Shown here one piece after another: positions 12,754-24,100 of a DNA stretch of 64,000 nt. A program made the position numbers and the translations under genes. Origin of the DNA: Argentina anserina (taxonomy: Eukaryota; Streptophyta; Magnoliopsida; Rosales; Rosaceae); NCBI RefSeq assembly GCF_933775445.1, contig NC_065878.1, forward strand, positions 21,402,395-21,466,394, written 5' to 3'. Positions within the stretch are counted from its first letter, which is position 1. Each line of letters begins with the position of its first letter. The notes below the pieces were generated by a model, which was not told where the DNA came from, made no database searches, and saw only the letters and a program-made list of their open reading frames with translations.

Positions 12754-14608
12754 TCAAATTTCATCATCCCATAAATCTTCAAGTGTCTTATATGGACTTG
12801 TAGTTTGATTCACTAGAGACTCTCCCCTCATGATCTTCCTTTCCTCCAACTTGTCTATCTCCATCAAATCCTCATCGTCCAATTTCAGATCAGCAGCTGC
12901 AATGTTCTCCTTAATCCTTTCTTGGTTAAAGCTCTTCACAATCACACTTGACCCCTTTGATAGTCCCCATCTTAGTGCAACCTATGAAGTAGAAACAAAA
13001 AAAATTACACACCGGTAAAAGTAAAGAAACTGATGTGGGGCTTGGATTGGATAAGTTAACCTGGGCCGGGGTTGCTTTGTGCTTGTCAGCAATGGACTGG
13101 ATGATTGGGCTGTCCACCACAAGTGTTGAACCCCAAGCATTCCCTGGCCCACTAAGTGGTGAGTAAGCACTGACATGGATTTTGTGGTCCCCACACACCC
13201 TTCTAAGTCTCGCTTGCCTCCACATTGGGTGCATCTCCACCTTTTGTGAAATTTTAAAGTTGATTGATTGAAGATTTGAAGATAAAGCCTCAATACTTGA
13301 AGAAATGCATTAAACTAGACATTGACCAAATGAAAAAAAAATAAAGAAACCATTGACTTCTCTTGACATTAAATTAACTTATTTGATTAGCCTAAACTAT
13401 ACCTGATTAACAGCTGGAGGAACAGAGGCAAAATCCAAAAGCTGTTCTATTTTTTTGCTTGAGAAATTGCTTACACCAATAGACCTACACAATCCCAACT
13501 CCAGGCACTTCTCCATACCAAGCCAGGTAATTTTTAGGTCAAGTTCCTCAAAGTGATCTTCTTTAGGAATGACCTCAAAAGCCCATGGCTTCAGTTTCAC
13601 TGGCCAGTGAACTAAGTACAAGTCCAAATGGGTCATCCCCATAGTCCTGGAGCAATATTCCATTGATTGCAGATTATTAATATTGACAACATGAACAAAT
13701 GGCTTTCTAATATATGAAAAATAACATCAACTTGCATAGTGAAGGATCCTCAAAATCCCAAAACTCATGAATTGTTGTGCCATGATTTTCTGGCATGGAT
13801 ATGGTCATCAAAATCTTTGACCTACTACTGAGGGTGGGATTTCAAGAGATTCTGCTGAGGTAATAATAATACTAAACCACCCTTGAATCCTAGTTGATTC
13901 ATGAAATCACATGCACAGTGATAGGTCTACAAGTAGTATCTATACCTTATTCCCAAATCTCCCAATTTAGTAGATTAAGAAATGAAATTGGTGTTAATAG
14001 GATATAATTATGGTAATGAGCTTACTTAAGAGTTTGTCTGAGAGCTGAAACAGGGTCATGGTGATGACTACCCCATAACTTAGAGGTAACAAATATGTCT
14101 TCTCTTTCTACAATCCCATCTTGAATTGCCTCTGTTAAAGCATTTCCAAGGGCACCCTCAGAACCATATATCTTGGCTGTGTCAAAGTGCCTGTAACCCA
14201 TCTGCATTGTACAAATCATTCATTTCAAACATGTGGAGATTTGGAGTATGCTACCCCACAATGTTCTTGTTGATAGAAAGCGATGTAGTAAATGGATGTA
14301 TATAAAGAAGTGCTATATACACCCGCTATTTAAAGTAAGTTCATTCTGATACATATGTTATGTATACGGATTCGGGCTTTAAGTCACAAATGACATGAAA
14401 ACGATCGGTAATCCTCACTAAAAATGTTGCAAGTATCATAAAACAAATATGGAAGAAGAAGAAGAAGAAGAAGAAGAAGGGTATGTACCTTAAGGGCCGT
14501 ATGAACTGCTAGTTCAGTAGTGTTCCGATCATTTTCGAAGGAATAAGTGCCTAACCCAATGAGAGGCATTGTTACACCAGAATTCAAGCGAACTTGGTTG
14601 CTCCTCAT
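12754..14608 (-). CDS. NADPH-dependent aldo-keto reductase, AKR4 type
   Basis: Cytosolic oxidoreductase reducing carbonyl groups with NADPH. Exons on the minus strand: 14489-14608, 14026-14201, 13403-13646, 13061-13240, 12754-12981; 316 codons, 315 aa, the usual length for the family. The catalytic tetrad is complete: D47 and Y52 (HFDTAKIYGSE), K81 (FVTSKLWGS) and H112 (DLYLVHWP). NADPH-binding residues sit in SSVIVKSFNQERI near the C-terminus. The signature GVSNFSSKKIEQLL is intact. Relatives include plant methylecgonone/codeinone reductase-like enzymes, chalcone reductase, deoxymugineate synthase and strawberry D-galacturonate reductase. The last differs clearly at the C-terminus, so I do not assign that activity. 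Intron 1 contains a (GAA)n tract. A decayed piece of a related exon 2 lies at 20264-20345. Confidence 0.93.
14450..14480. repeat. (GAA)n microsatellite in AKR intron 1
   Basis: About ten GAA units (TTC on the coding strand) lie immediately downstream of the AKR exon-1 donor, where the TTC form makes a pyrimidine-rich intron start. Confidence 0.85.
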
Positions 14609-16165
14609 CTTTCTCTACACCTCTCTAAAATTTGGTATGTGTTTTTGCTACTCACAATGCAAACTAAGGGTCTTCTACTGCACCTATTTATAGAGAGACC
14701 TCCCCCAAAGTCAACATCAGGTTAACTGTTTTCCTAATTCAACCATATAGAATAGTTATAAAACCTGGGTAAGTTGCTAGCTCATTACTCAATGAGTGAG
14801 GAAGAAATTGAAGTAGAATTATTGTAACAAAACAAATCAAACCATGGGATTGTCCATGTCTGTAGGGATTTCATGAAATGTTTCGAATACACTTGTCTTG
14901 GGGGCATCTTCCAGTTTTAAAGAAGATTTTTTTTACAAAACAAGCCCCATATTATTTGTTGGTGTATTTAAGGTCAACTCCAATGAGCCTCTGTGGCACT
15001 CTGAAAGCAACCCTTTGCTTCTAAGAAGTACAAGTGTTGCCTCCTCCTCCCTTCTATTTCCTTCTCTCTTTAGCTTGACATGGGAAATGCTTAAGCGTGC
15101 AAATTAATTATCATTGGGGTTTATTGACTCTAACAATAATTAGTTAATTTAAATAATGGGTGTTTTGACATACAAGCTTGTCAATGCATTATTTTAGTTT
15201 CTAAAGTCAATGAATAAAAGTATCTTTTGGAAAATATGTCAATCAAATGGTAAGTATATATTACATTATTACTTAACTATTAAATTATGTAGAAGCATAC
15301 TCGTTGCCAGACAAATTTGCATTTTCCCCTTACTTTTTCTTAGAGTTTAGAGAATAAGATCATGACTTATAGAACTTGGAACTGTAGAAGAGAATCGGGT
15401 AGTTTAATAAATACTTAAGATCATGATTTACGAGTAGAATATTTTTTGTCACAAGCAGCACGAGTCGTTAAAATGGAGACCACGACGGCGTGGTCTTCTC
15501 CGATGCTCAAGTCTTGGTAATAATTTATGCATAGTAACAATGAGTGATTTTGTTTACTTAACTTATGAGGTCAATGGTTTGACATTTTATAGTTGAATTG
15601 AAGTAGATTATTCACTCGTCTTCTGATGTGGGACACAGTCCAGTTAAGGTGCTCTCTGGAGTCTTCTTTAGGATGCACGTGAGGGCGTGTTCGTAGTCGG
15701 TTTGGGCCGCGGGGCGGCCCGTTGCACAGCTAGTGCGGCTGGCTCACTGCTGGTATTGCGAGGCTGGGCTATTTATTAATTTTAGTGTGCTAATAATTGC
15801 GCTAATTATGTCGGACATATGTTAACAATTTTCTAAAAAAAAATAACATGCACCTTTGGTAGTAGCTACTACCAAGTCAAAGAAAAACTACTATGAATGT
15901 TTATTAAAAATTTAAAACTATTATCAATGAGAAATAAAGTCACTATTCATCACTCATTCCACTAATTCTGTGGCTTTGTGCTTGCTAGGGGACACATTGA
16001 GGGAACCACAAGACCAAAACAGAACCCGATTCAATAGCTCGGTGACAAAAGATGCATGACATGTTTTGAACCTCCCACAAGCCTATGGTGGTAAGGCTGC
16101 ACGTGTGGGTAAACACCCTTTAAGAAGGCGCCAAAGAAACAACTTCAGTTCCTCCAAAAGCCTTG

Positions 16166-16192
16166 CCCCCCCCCCCCCCCCCCCCCCCCCCC
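16166..16192. repeat. 27-base homopolymer C run
   Basis: Uninterrupted C from 16166 to 16192 in otherwise AT-rich sequence. Its true length is uncertain because such runs sequence poorly. Confidence 0.9.
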
Positions 16193-16936
16193 AAAACGTT
16201 CCCCAAAGTCTACTAGGACACTCCCACTCTCACGGTCTGACGACTTGAAGTAGATGTGGTGCCCCTCACCATAATAGCATTATTAAGAACCATGGTACCC
16301 ACTTTTTCTGTGTTGTAGACTCCTTTTTTTCAGACCAAAAAAAAAAAGACTCTTTTTTTTGTCATGATGCCAAACCAGAGCTCAAAGGAATATTTGCAAT
16401 GACCTCTACCTCCTCTGGACTGTGAAAAGCTCACCCTTAAAATCCACCACCTACTCACTCTTTTGAATCAACATCAATCATCTCCTCTGTCCCTTCCATA
16501 ATTGCATAATAAGGCTTAAATGAATCCAAGGGTCATTCCAAACTGAGACCGCACTGTATTTAAAATCTTAACATATTCGAGTCTGATTGTCTGTCCGTAT
16601 TAGATATAATACGATACGTAAAATAATAAATTAATTTGTTATTATTTTAAATAAACTAATTTTTATATTTTAAATATATTTGTGAGAATATTAATATAGC
16701 CTACTTTTACAAGCACTTTTTAATTCAATTTAGCTTCTTCTCCAAACTGAATCTCAAAGTCCTACAAGTTACCAACTCTTCCCTTTATGACTTTACTCCC
16801 TATTCTCTTTTTCCACAATTCATGCCACAACTGTATCCTCTCTTGATCACCTTTTCATTACTCTCCAACTCATGAAAATATACTCAGACAATAATACTCA
16901 CAAAACACAGCCACAATAAAAAAGGCCAAACTCAAC

Positions 16937-17044
16937 ATGAAACCCACTTCAATTCTCTCTTTATTGCTCCATCTACTGTTGCTTAGTTTCACTACAATTG
17001 CCGCTTCCGGCATCATCTTCACCACTAATCGCATATCATATTAA
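16937..17044 (+). other. Possible 35-codon secreted-peptide ORF or remnant
   Basis: ATG AAA CCC opens a 35-codon frame whose residues 4-22 are a strongly hydrophobic leucine stretch (SILSLLLHLLLLSFTTIAA), followed by AASG as a plausible signal-peptidase site. After the stop, a different frame stays open for ~35 codons and is rich in basic residues. A signalling-peptide precursor broken by a frameshift would look like this, but I recognise no CLE, IDA, RALF or PSK motif. It could be chance. Confidence 0.2.
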
Positions 17045-18399
17045 TTTCAAGAGAGGAGGAGAAGAAGAAGATCTTCAACCCAATTGATTGGGTTTACCCC
17101 ATAAGACTTCAATTGCACAGCCGAAAAGAAGAGAAAAAAAGAGAGAAAGTTGTCGACAAGTTTGAGAGGGTGAGATCCATGATCTAATCGATCTACTAAT
17201 TTATTTTGCTTAAATAGTAAATGACAAAATTAACCACTTGTCTCCTACTTAATTATGTGTCCAATGTGTGTCCAAACCCTAATACACGTGTCCAAACATA
17301 TTCGACCGTATTTGAGTGTATCCGCATCCGTTTCCGTGTTGGACACGCGATACGTAAGTTAAGGGATGTGTACGTCCTTCATAGCCAACAACTAAACTGT
17401 GCCATGTATATGATGCCTCACCTTTCAATTCCGCCTCACACATATAAGGCGATAAGAACGTGACTTATAGAACTTGGAAGGTGTTCTTAACGAGAAAATA
17501 CAAAAGATATAAAATGAATTTTTTTTATTCAACTTGAAACCGTAAAAGAGAATCGGGTAACATACTTAAGATCACAGGCTTCTGTTCTAGCAGTACCATC
17601 ATGGGGCGTAGAATACAACAATCAGGCAAAGGGGCTATTGGCGGCAATCATGGACTGGCTTCAGAAGGTCTTGCGACCTTTGCCGATGGACGATACCTTT
17701 AACCAGCAGCGACCTCTTGATCGTCTAATTGGGTCGACATGTTGTCACTGCTTTGCTTAGGAAAGTGGAGATTGAATCGGATGCACTCCTCGTGTTTGTA
17801 TGTTACGTAGGCACCTTTTTCTTATCTTCCGAACTCTAACAAGTAAGACAGTAAACTACCTTACCGGGAGGGCAATCTTCTCTTATGGCCTTCACCTCCA
17901 CTAAGAAATAAATTGGTTTGCGGAGTGATGAGATCGCAAAGCAAAGAGGGAAGTTGGGTGATTAACGAGTGGAATATTTTTTTTTTTAAATAACATGGAT
18001 CTTTGGCTGGAAATGTGTGGCTACATTTTGGGTAAAAAATCACAAGTTCAGACAAAAGATGAAACATTTGAATTTTGAGCGCGTCAAAATATTCCAGTTA
18101 AATGATCAAATTCTCAAACATAAAGTTTCTTATATCCAACTCTAAAAAAATGGCAGAGGACTCCATAGTCTTGCACTCCTAAGTTGACATGGCTCAAAAA
18201 TCAAATGATACAATAATTTTTACTTTAGCAACTTAGCAAGTAATCCACCTCGCTTAATCTTGAAAATTAGTCAATTTTGCAGATCTAGGCTCTTGAGTAT
18301 TTTCTTTACACTTATGAGACAACATCCCTATTTCAGGATTTCCAAATCCCATAGAACTTAAACCGTACTACTAAGTACCTCATCATAGTCGGTCTATTG

Positions 18400-18585
18400 T
18401 ATACGAAGATTGGATCATATATCAAATCCTTTTCTGGGAAAAGCAAAATCCGATAGAGTGAATACATTAGGCATTTCAAATCCCTTACGAAGATACACAT
18501 TGCTGGTTATAATACCCTAGATTTTGTGGACATTTCACTACAAAACATGATGCATATATATTTTGAGCACCGCCACAAAGACGCG
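18400..18585. repeat. Diverged copy of the SMC2 downstream flank (31325-31500)
   Basis: Shared blocks in the same order include GGATCAT, CTGG.AAA, AAAATC.GATA, CACTGCTGGTTA / CATTGCTGGTTA, ACATGATGCAT and TGAGCACTGCCACAAAG / TGAGCACCGCCACAAAG. The corresponding sequence lies just beyond the SMC2 stop codon, in the same orientation. It is non-coding in both places. Confidence 0.65.
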
Positions 18586-18939
18586 TTAGAATCCCAAACC
18601 CAAAAATCATATCATGTGAAGGTGAATAAGCTGGAGAATGTTTGGAATCCCATCACAGGGCTCAATATAGGCACAGGTTTGGAATCCCATCACCAGGATC
18701 GACCCAGCCGTACCTAATTTAGAGCTGGAGAGTGTTTGAATAATCATATCTAATGTATGCATACGTTGAAATAGGAGTTACTGGAGATTGACAATTCAAA
18801 ACAAGTTATACTCGAAATGATAGCAAGAAATATGTCACACTTTATTTCTTATGAACTATGTGGCGTAGAAGAGTGTGGCAACTTACAACTAGCAATGACA
18901 GCTTGTTTTTATTAGTAGCTTAATTATGATGATGGCATA

Positions 18940-19530
18940 GACATTATTAAAAAGCCCATCCGATAGTATGAGTTATATTTTAATCAGAATGAGTGACTAT
19001 ATGCAATGATAGTTTTTGCAAACTAAACCCCAACATTTTATCAAAAATGATATGGCTAGATGCAATATATCTCTAGTTCAAATCAAATGAATTTGAAATG
19101 CCTGATGCGAGTTGTCCGGCATGATACAAAGTTACAAACTAACAAATTGAACCATCTTGAAAGCAAAGGTACGATCAACTAACAATGAACAATTGATATT
19201 GTTTCCGTAGATAGTGCTATACAAAACCATGAACCAGTGTATCAGAGACTTCCTGGAAAGGCAGGAATTGAGAAACCAAATATCATATTCTGTGAGAGGA
19301 TGAAAAGGATTCAGGCCCTCTGGAATTGTTGCAAGCTTCAAATAGTTGGTGATGTAGTGTTTCACGAGAGGTGAGGAATTGAGAGCCCTAGCTCAGTTTC
19401 TGTAAGTACATTTGGGATGTTTCAAACTTTCAATTAAACAATAGATCTGGGGCGTTCTTACCTCCCTGGACCTTCTTTACAATTAATCAACAAGCTTCTC
19501 AAAGAGTCTCTGCAACCCTTGAGCTTATAA
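18940..19530 (-). pseudogene. Decayed copy of the NBS-LRR 3' end and its downstream flank
   Basis: 19310-19530 aligns with 21281-21560, the last LRR codons of the intact receptor, sharing TTGCAAGCTTC, GAGAGGTGAGGAATTGA and GCTCAGTTTCT. 19137-19270 aligns with 20833-20965 (TTCCTGGAAAGGCAGGAATTG identical), and 18945-19005 with 20700-20755. Relative to the intact locus about 290 bases (20990-21280) are missing, and the LRR frame is broken. This is a fragment of an ancient tandem duplication of the receptor's 3' region, same strand. Confidence 0.75.
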
Positions 19531-19559
19531 CAAAGATCTCACGATAACATATGCATGAC

Positions 19560-20263
19560 ACCGCTGCACTAAAACACAGACAAGGAACTCAGTTTGAAGT
19601 TTATATAAATTATAGACATCATACTCTAATTCATTGAACATAAAATATAAATTCATTGAACATAAAATACAAAATGAGAATGGATCGATAATCCTATTCA
19701 TCCTGCGGGTTTTAATTTTCCAACTGGTATGAATAGCTAAACAATAAATAGACACAAAAACTAAGAAGTACATACCTTTTTTCTTTTCATGTAATCAAGC
19801 TAGTTCAATCCAGTTATTGCTACACCAACCAAAGACTTTGAATTCATCAGAGGAACGCTCATAAAACTGCAAACAAGCACAAAGGGAAACTCATTTGGAT
19901 GGATAATATATACATTAGTAAAACCAAAGGCCAATTAAAATAATCTTACATAAGCTTCTTCTTTACCCCAACTCAACCACCATAGAATTAACATTATTCC
20001 CCTTGGGCAGTAAATCAACCTGTCATCAGAAAGTTCAGTTAGAAAACTACATGCCTCAATGTCACGTTAGATCCCCTGGGAAGTAAATCAACATGTCGTT
20101 AGGAAGTTCAGTTAGAAAGCTGCATGCCTCAATGTCATGTTACATAAGTACCAGTTAGCAGCTTAATTTATAGCTTAGACCCTTACTAATTACTAATATA
20201 ATCGGATTCCCACCAGCCAAATCACACACACGATCCAAAAAGCTACCATTGAAACCGATCATA
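19560..20263 (-). pseudogene. Intron-containing fragment of NOA1 (exons 3-5 and flanking introns)
   Basis: This segment matches 41757-42334 of the intact NOA1 gene in the same orientation. The part near 19790-19870 corresponds to exon 5 (CCAACCAAAGACTTTGAA identical), 19960-20030 to exon 4, and 20190-20255 to exon 3 (CCAAAAAGCTACCATTGAA identical). Intron pieces match too, such as ACTCAGTT.GAAGTT, so this is a genomic DNA copy and not a retroposed cDNA. Exon 4 is repeated in part (two copies of an ~85-base block, 20010-20140). Frames are disrupted and there is no start or P-loop, so it cannot be functional. Confidence 0.85.
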
Positions 20264-20345
20264 AACTGCCACTTTTAAAGCGTTTTCCAGGGCAGCCACA
20301 GAACCATATATCCTGGCTGTGGCAAAATGGCTGTTACCAATTTTC
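20264..20345 (-). pseudogene. Aldo-keto reductase exon-2 fragment
   Basis: Matches the 5' part of AKR exon 2 and its acceptor (14125-14215), including CAGAACCATATAT.TTGGCTGTG / CAGAACCATATATCCTGGCTGTG. On the minus strand it still reads in part as AKR sequence (the segment around ARIYGSVAALENALK), with Tyr kept but the HFDTA core degraded. The divergence from the AKR gene of this window suggests a paralogous AKR as donor. It directly abuts the NOA1 fragment. Confidence 0.75.
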
Positions 20346-20485
20346 AGTATTTTGCAGGAAATTGGTGCATACTACTCTAAGAAGGCGACAACATATGTTT
20401 TGTTACTAAAACTTATTTACAACCAAACCTATAAACATATTTTGCTACTAAATACATTACATTTCAAAGTTCGAACATTGAATGT

Positions 20486-20665
20486 TTCTTACATAAATCA
20501 TCAGAATATACAAGTAGCAATGGTAGCAGAGTTTATTTTGAACTTTTCTTACAGATATCATCAGAATATAAAAGTAGCAATGGCAGCAGACAGTTTATTT
20601 TGAACTTTTCTTACAGATATCATCAGAATATACAAGTAGCAATGGCAGCAGGCAGTTTATTTTGA
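20486..20665. repeat. ~62-bp tandem repeat, three copies
   Basis: Copies start with TTCTTACA at about 20486, 20546 and 20608. Each contains ATCATCAGAATATA, AAGTAGCAATGG and GTTTATTTTGA. Copies 2 and 3 are nearly identical and copy 1 is more diverged. Confidence 0.9.
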
Positions 20666-21171
20666 TCAGTAGGTTGATTTAGATGATATAAATACATTGT
20701 TAAACAACCCATTTAGTAGTATGAGTGATATATTTACATGAATGAGTGATTACCAAATTTTCAACATAAAGTACCAAATGAGATGCAGTGGAGTTCAAAT
20801 GCTTGCTTCAAGTTGACCAGCACGATAAACAAACTAACAAATTGAATAGCATTTAGAGAGATATTTAAGTTGGTTTGACAAACCTCGAGAGAGTCGATAC
20901 TGTTTCCATAGATGGAAAGGTACAGAGCAGTGTAATCCCAAACTTCCTGGAAAGGCAGGAATTGAAGAATGCCAACATGCATCATATTTCCTGGAGGAGG
21001 AAGAAGGGGCGAGAGTTTTGAGCATAAGCAGACCTGCAGATCGATGGACGAAATAAAAAGTTAAAAATGGAAAACAGAATAAGATTTGACAAGCTTATAC
21101 CCTCACTTGATTCTCTACAGAAATGATGGAGGATAACCATTAATACTACAGAGTTACGTACCTGGAAACCA
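20666..21171. other. NBS-LRR gene 3' flank
   Basis: Non-coding on the information here. 20700-20965 is the intact-locus counterpart of the duplicated segment at 18940-19270. It may hold a 3' UTR exon of the receptor gene, since the sequence is conserved between the two copies. Confidence 0.4.
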
Positions 21172-24100
21172 CTACAGAACTACGCTAGGGATGTGTGCTA
21201 TCTTGTTCCGGCATCGTCCTTTGTATCTCTTTTCAAGTAGAGGACATCCAGAAATAGAAAGGTGCTCAAGTGAAAGAGGCAGGCCGTCCTCCACCGGAAG
21301 GGTTGCAAGCTTCGGACAGTTGGAGATGTAAAGCATTTCAAGAGAGGTGAGGAATTGAATGCCCTTGCTCAGTTTCTTTAGATTTGGGAAGCCTTCGATT
21401 GACAAGTAAACAAGAGATCTCGGAAGCATCACCCCGTTCTCTTTTGAATTCTCATCAGGTGGAAAGGACACCAGACCTCCATCATCTTCACCGTATAGAC
21501 GCAATTCTCTCAAAGAGGTGAGTCTCTGCAACCATTGAGGTTCCATCAGCTCCTTACAGCTCTTGATCTTGTGAATTGTGAGTGATGTCAGGTTGGGGAG
21601 AAAGGAACTAGTAGTCAAGCCTTCACAGTAATCAATCCTCAATTCCTCGATCAAATTAGCACTGTGCATCGTAATCATGTCTCTCACCAATTCCTTGGCC
21701 ACATTATCCGTCGTATTAAAGATGCTCAACTTTCTTGGCCACACACTCATCCTCGGCAACGAAACCAGACTCTGACAATCCTGAATAGTTAATGACTCAA
21801 GATTGGTGAGGTGGCACAGTCCCTCCGGTAATGATTTAAGGTTTGGGCAATCCCAGATGAGAATTGTTTCGAGTTGGCAGGTGTCGTCGAGGAACCTCTC
21901 AGCTATTAAATCCAGCTGTCCACAATCCCATATCTGTAGTTGTTTAAGAGCATTGGGTAATTGGCCTTTCCGTAATAAGCACATCAAAGATGGACAAGAA
22001 TGTATGTCCAAATGCTCAAGACGACAAGAAGAAGAACCCCTGTCCCCCACCTCCTCCTCTTTCTCTAGTAATGATTTCAATTTCTCACAATTATTAATCT
22101 CCATTCTTTTCAGGCTGAGAGGAATCTGGTATTTCGCAAAGTGCAATAACGAATTGCACTTCTGAATCTTGATGACTTGAAGACCGGGTGGAAGACCAGC
22201 ATCGGGTAAAGAAACAAAACTTGAACATTCATTTATGCGAAGCTCTTTGAGAGATGTAAGGTGATGCAATCCTTCTGGTACCTTTAAAAGGCTTCCACAC
22301 TTGCTTAATTCCAGACGTTCGATTTTGCAGTCAAGCATTTGCAATTGCAACAATCGCTCTGCTTCTTCTCCTAGCTTTTCAACAAGGGCAGAGTTTTCTT
22401 CGATGCACAAACGACCAAGAGAATTCAAGTGTTGCAGCAAACTATCCTCACACTGAAAGGAACGTGTTAGCTCCTCACAATCGGTAATCTTCAACTTTTT
22501 AACATTTTTCAAGCTATTCAAGAATGCCTTTGTTTGAAATCTCAATTCTGATACATGTGAAACTGTCACCCTCTCTAGTAAGTCAAACTGAACTGTAGTT
22601 GCTTCGCAATCCACTACCTTGCAATTCTCGATCTTTGATTTCTGAAGCTGGTTATAATTGGATACTGAAACCACCAATTCCTCACATTCACATATCTGCA
22701 GCTGTGTTAATGAATCAAGCTTCTTCGGTAAATCACCCTCCAATTTGGGGCAGTCCTTGATTGAAAGCTCTTTCAGGCAAGAGAAAACCCCCACCCCGTC
22801 ATTTTGTTGACAATGAGACCATTTCTTCCAATTTTTCAGTTGATGAAACTCAAGGGTCTCTAGAGCTTGAAACGGCAACTTACCGTTCCCATAAAACTCG
22901 ACGCCAACAGTCTCCACTGCATCCATTCCATTTATATAAAGTTCTTTGAGAGCAAGCAACTGTCCGAAGGGTGGTAGGAATTGACAGTGACTACAACCTC
23001 TTAACCTTACGCACACCATATTAGAGAATGGAGGATCTCCAATCCATGTTGGAAATTTCAATCCAACATAACCTTTGATGGTGAGCTCTTTGAGATTGCT
23101 ATGAGGTTGTAACATTTCAAGCACAACTGCCGCATCTTCACTTGAGACACTCGATGAAGACCACTCCAGTAGCAGGGCTTCAAGCCTCTCCTTGCTCTTT
23201 AAGTTTGCACTCCTAGCGTCCTCGACACAAGTTACATTCTCTAGTCTTGATAGGCGCAATGTCCCTTGCAGATGCAATAATGATCCAATCTCGCCTACTC
23301 CTAATCCACCACCTTTTCCAATTACAAAACTAGGCAATGTTTGAAGATTAGTCAACTGACCAAGTCGAGGAGGCATTTCTTCCAATGATCGTGTATATGA
23401 GTTGTCAAGATGACGCAAATTAAGTAGTTTCCTCATGCTTGTGGGCAGTGTCTTCAACTGAGAACACATGCTCAACTTCAGTGTCTGCAAGTTGTAGAGA
23501 GCGGTTGTTGAGTCTGGCAAACTTCTTATACTGGTCCCAGAGAGATCAAGATATCGTAGATGCTTCAATTTACTGATTGTATCTGGCAGCTCGATTATTT
23601 CATATCGACTCAAAGAGAGCAATCGTAAGAATTGGAGTTTGGGCAATAACTCTGAAGTAACCTTGGGAGCCAAATAATTCAAATATGAAGGTGGGAGCGG
23701 TAGGAACGTCCGCAAACGTACAGCTTCATAATAGAACCCAAACTTTTCAACCCTATCATAACCACCAGTGTAAGACGAATGACGAACCAAACATCTGCTT
23801 TGTGAGTCAGAATTCTTCATCTCCTCCAATCTTGAACATGAACTTCCTGCAGCCCAACGTGCCAAATCAGTAACGAGGTCATGCATTATGTATCGCGACT
23901 TGACTTTGCTTGATTTTTGAAATAGTGACCTAGACACCAACTCTTGAAAACAGTCACGACCCAAGTCTTCTATTTGCATATTTTCTCCTGGTTGCTGCAG
24001 AATCAAACCCTCCGCCATCCACCAGAGGATCAATTGCATCTCCTTAAATTCATAATCATTTGGAAGTATTGCGCAGTAGGAGAAACATCGTTTCAGATTT

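Larger units (their letters stand above)
14609..18399. other. Gene-poor stretch with repeats and simple sequence
   Basis: No supported gene. The first ~150 bases are AKR promoter and 5' UTR. A GC-rich island at 15610-15775 (GGGCCGCGGGGCGGCCCG core) looks like a transposon remnant. A 27-base poly-C run lies at 16166-16192. A 35-codon ORF with a signal-peptide look starts at 16937. The stretch 17270-17360 has tandem-looking GTGTCCAA and GTTGGACACG words typical of dispersed plant repeats. Confidence 0.5.

Noticed and set aside
14898..15107. 69-codon plus-strand frame in the AKR promoter side
   Set aside because: Serine/leucine-rich translation of AT/TC-rich DNA, with no homology or splice context.
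17221..17463. 80-codon plus-strand frame as a gene
   Set aside because: The underlying DNA has GTGTCCAA/GTTGGACAC words of a dispersed repeat, and the frame shows no domain.
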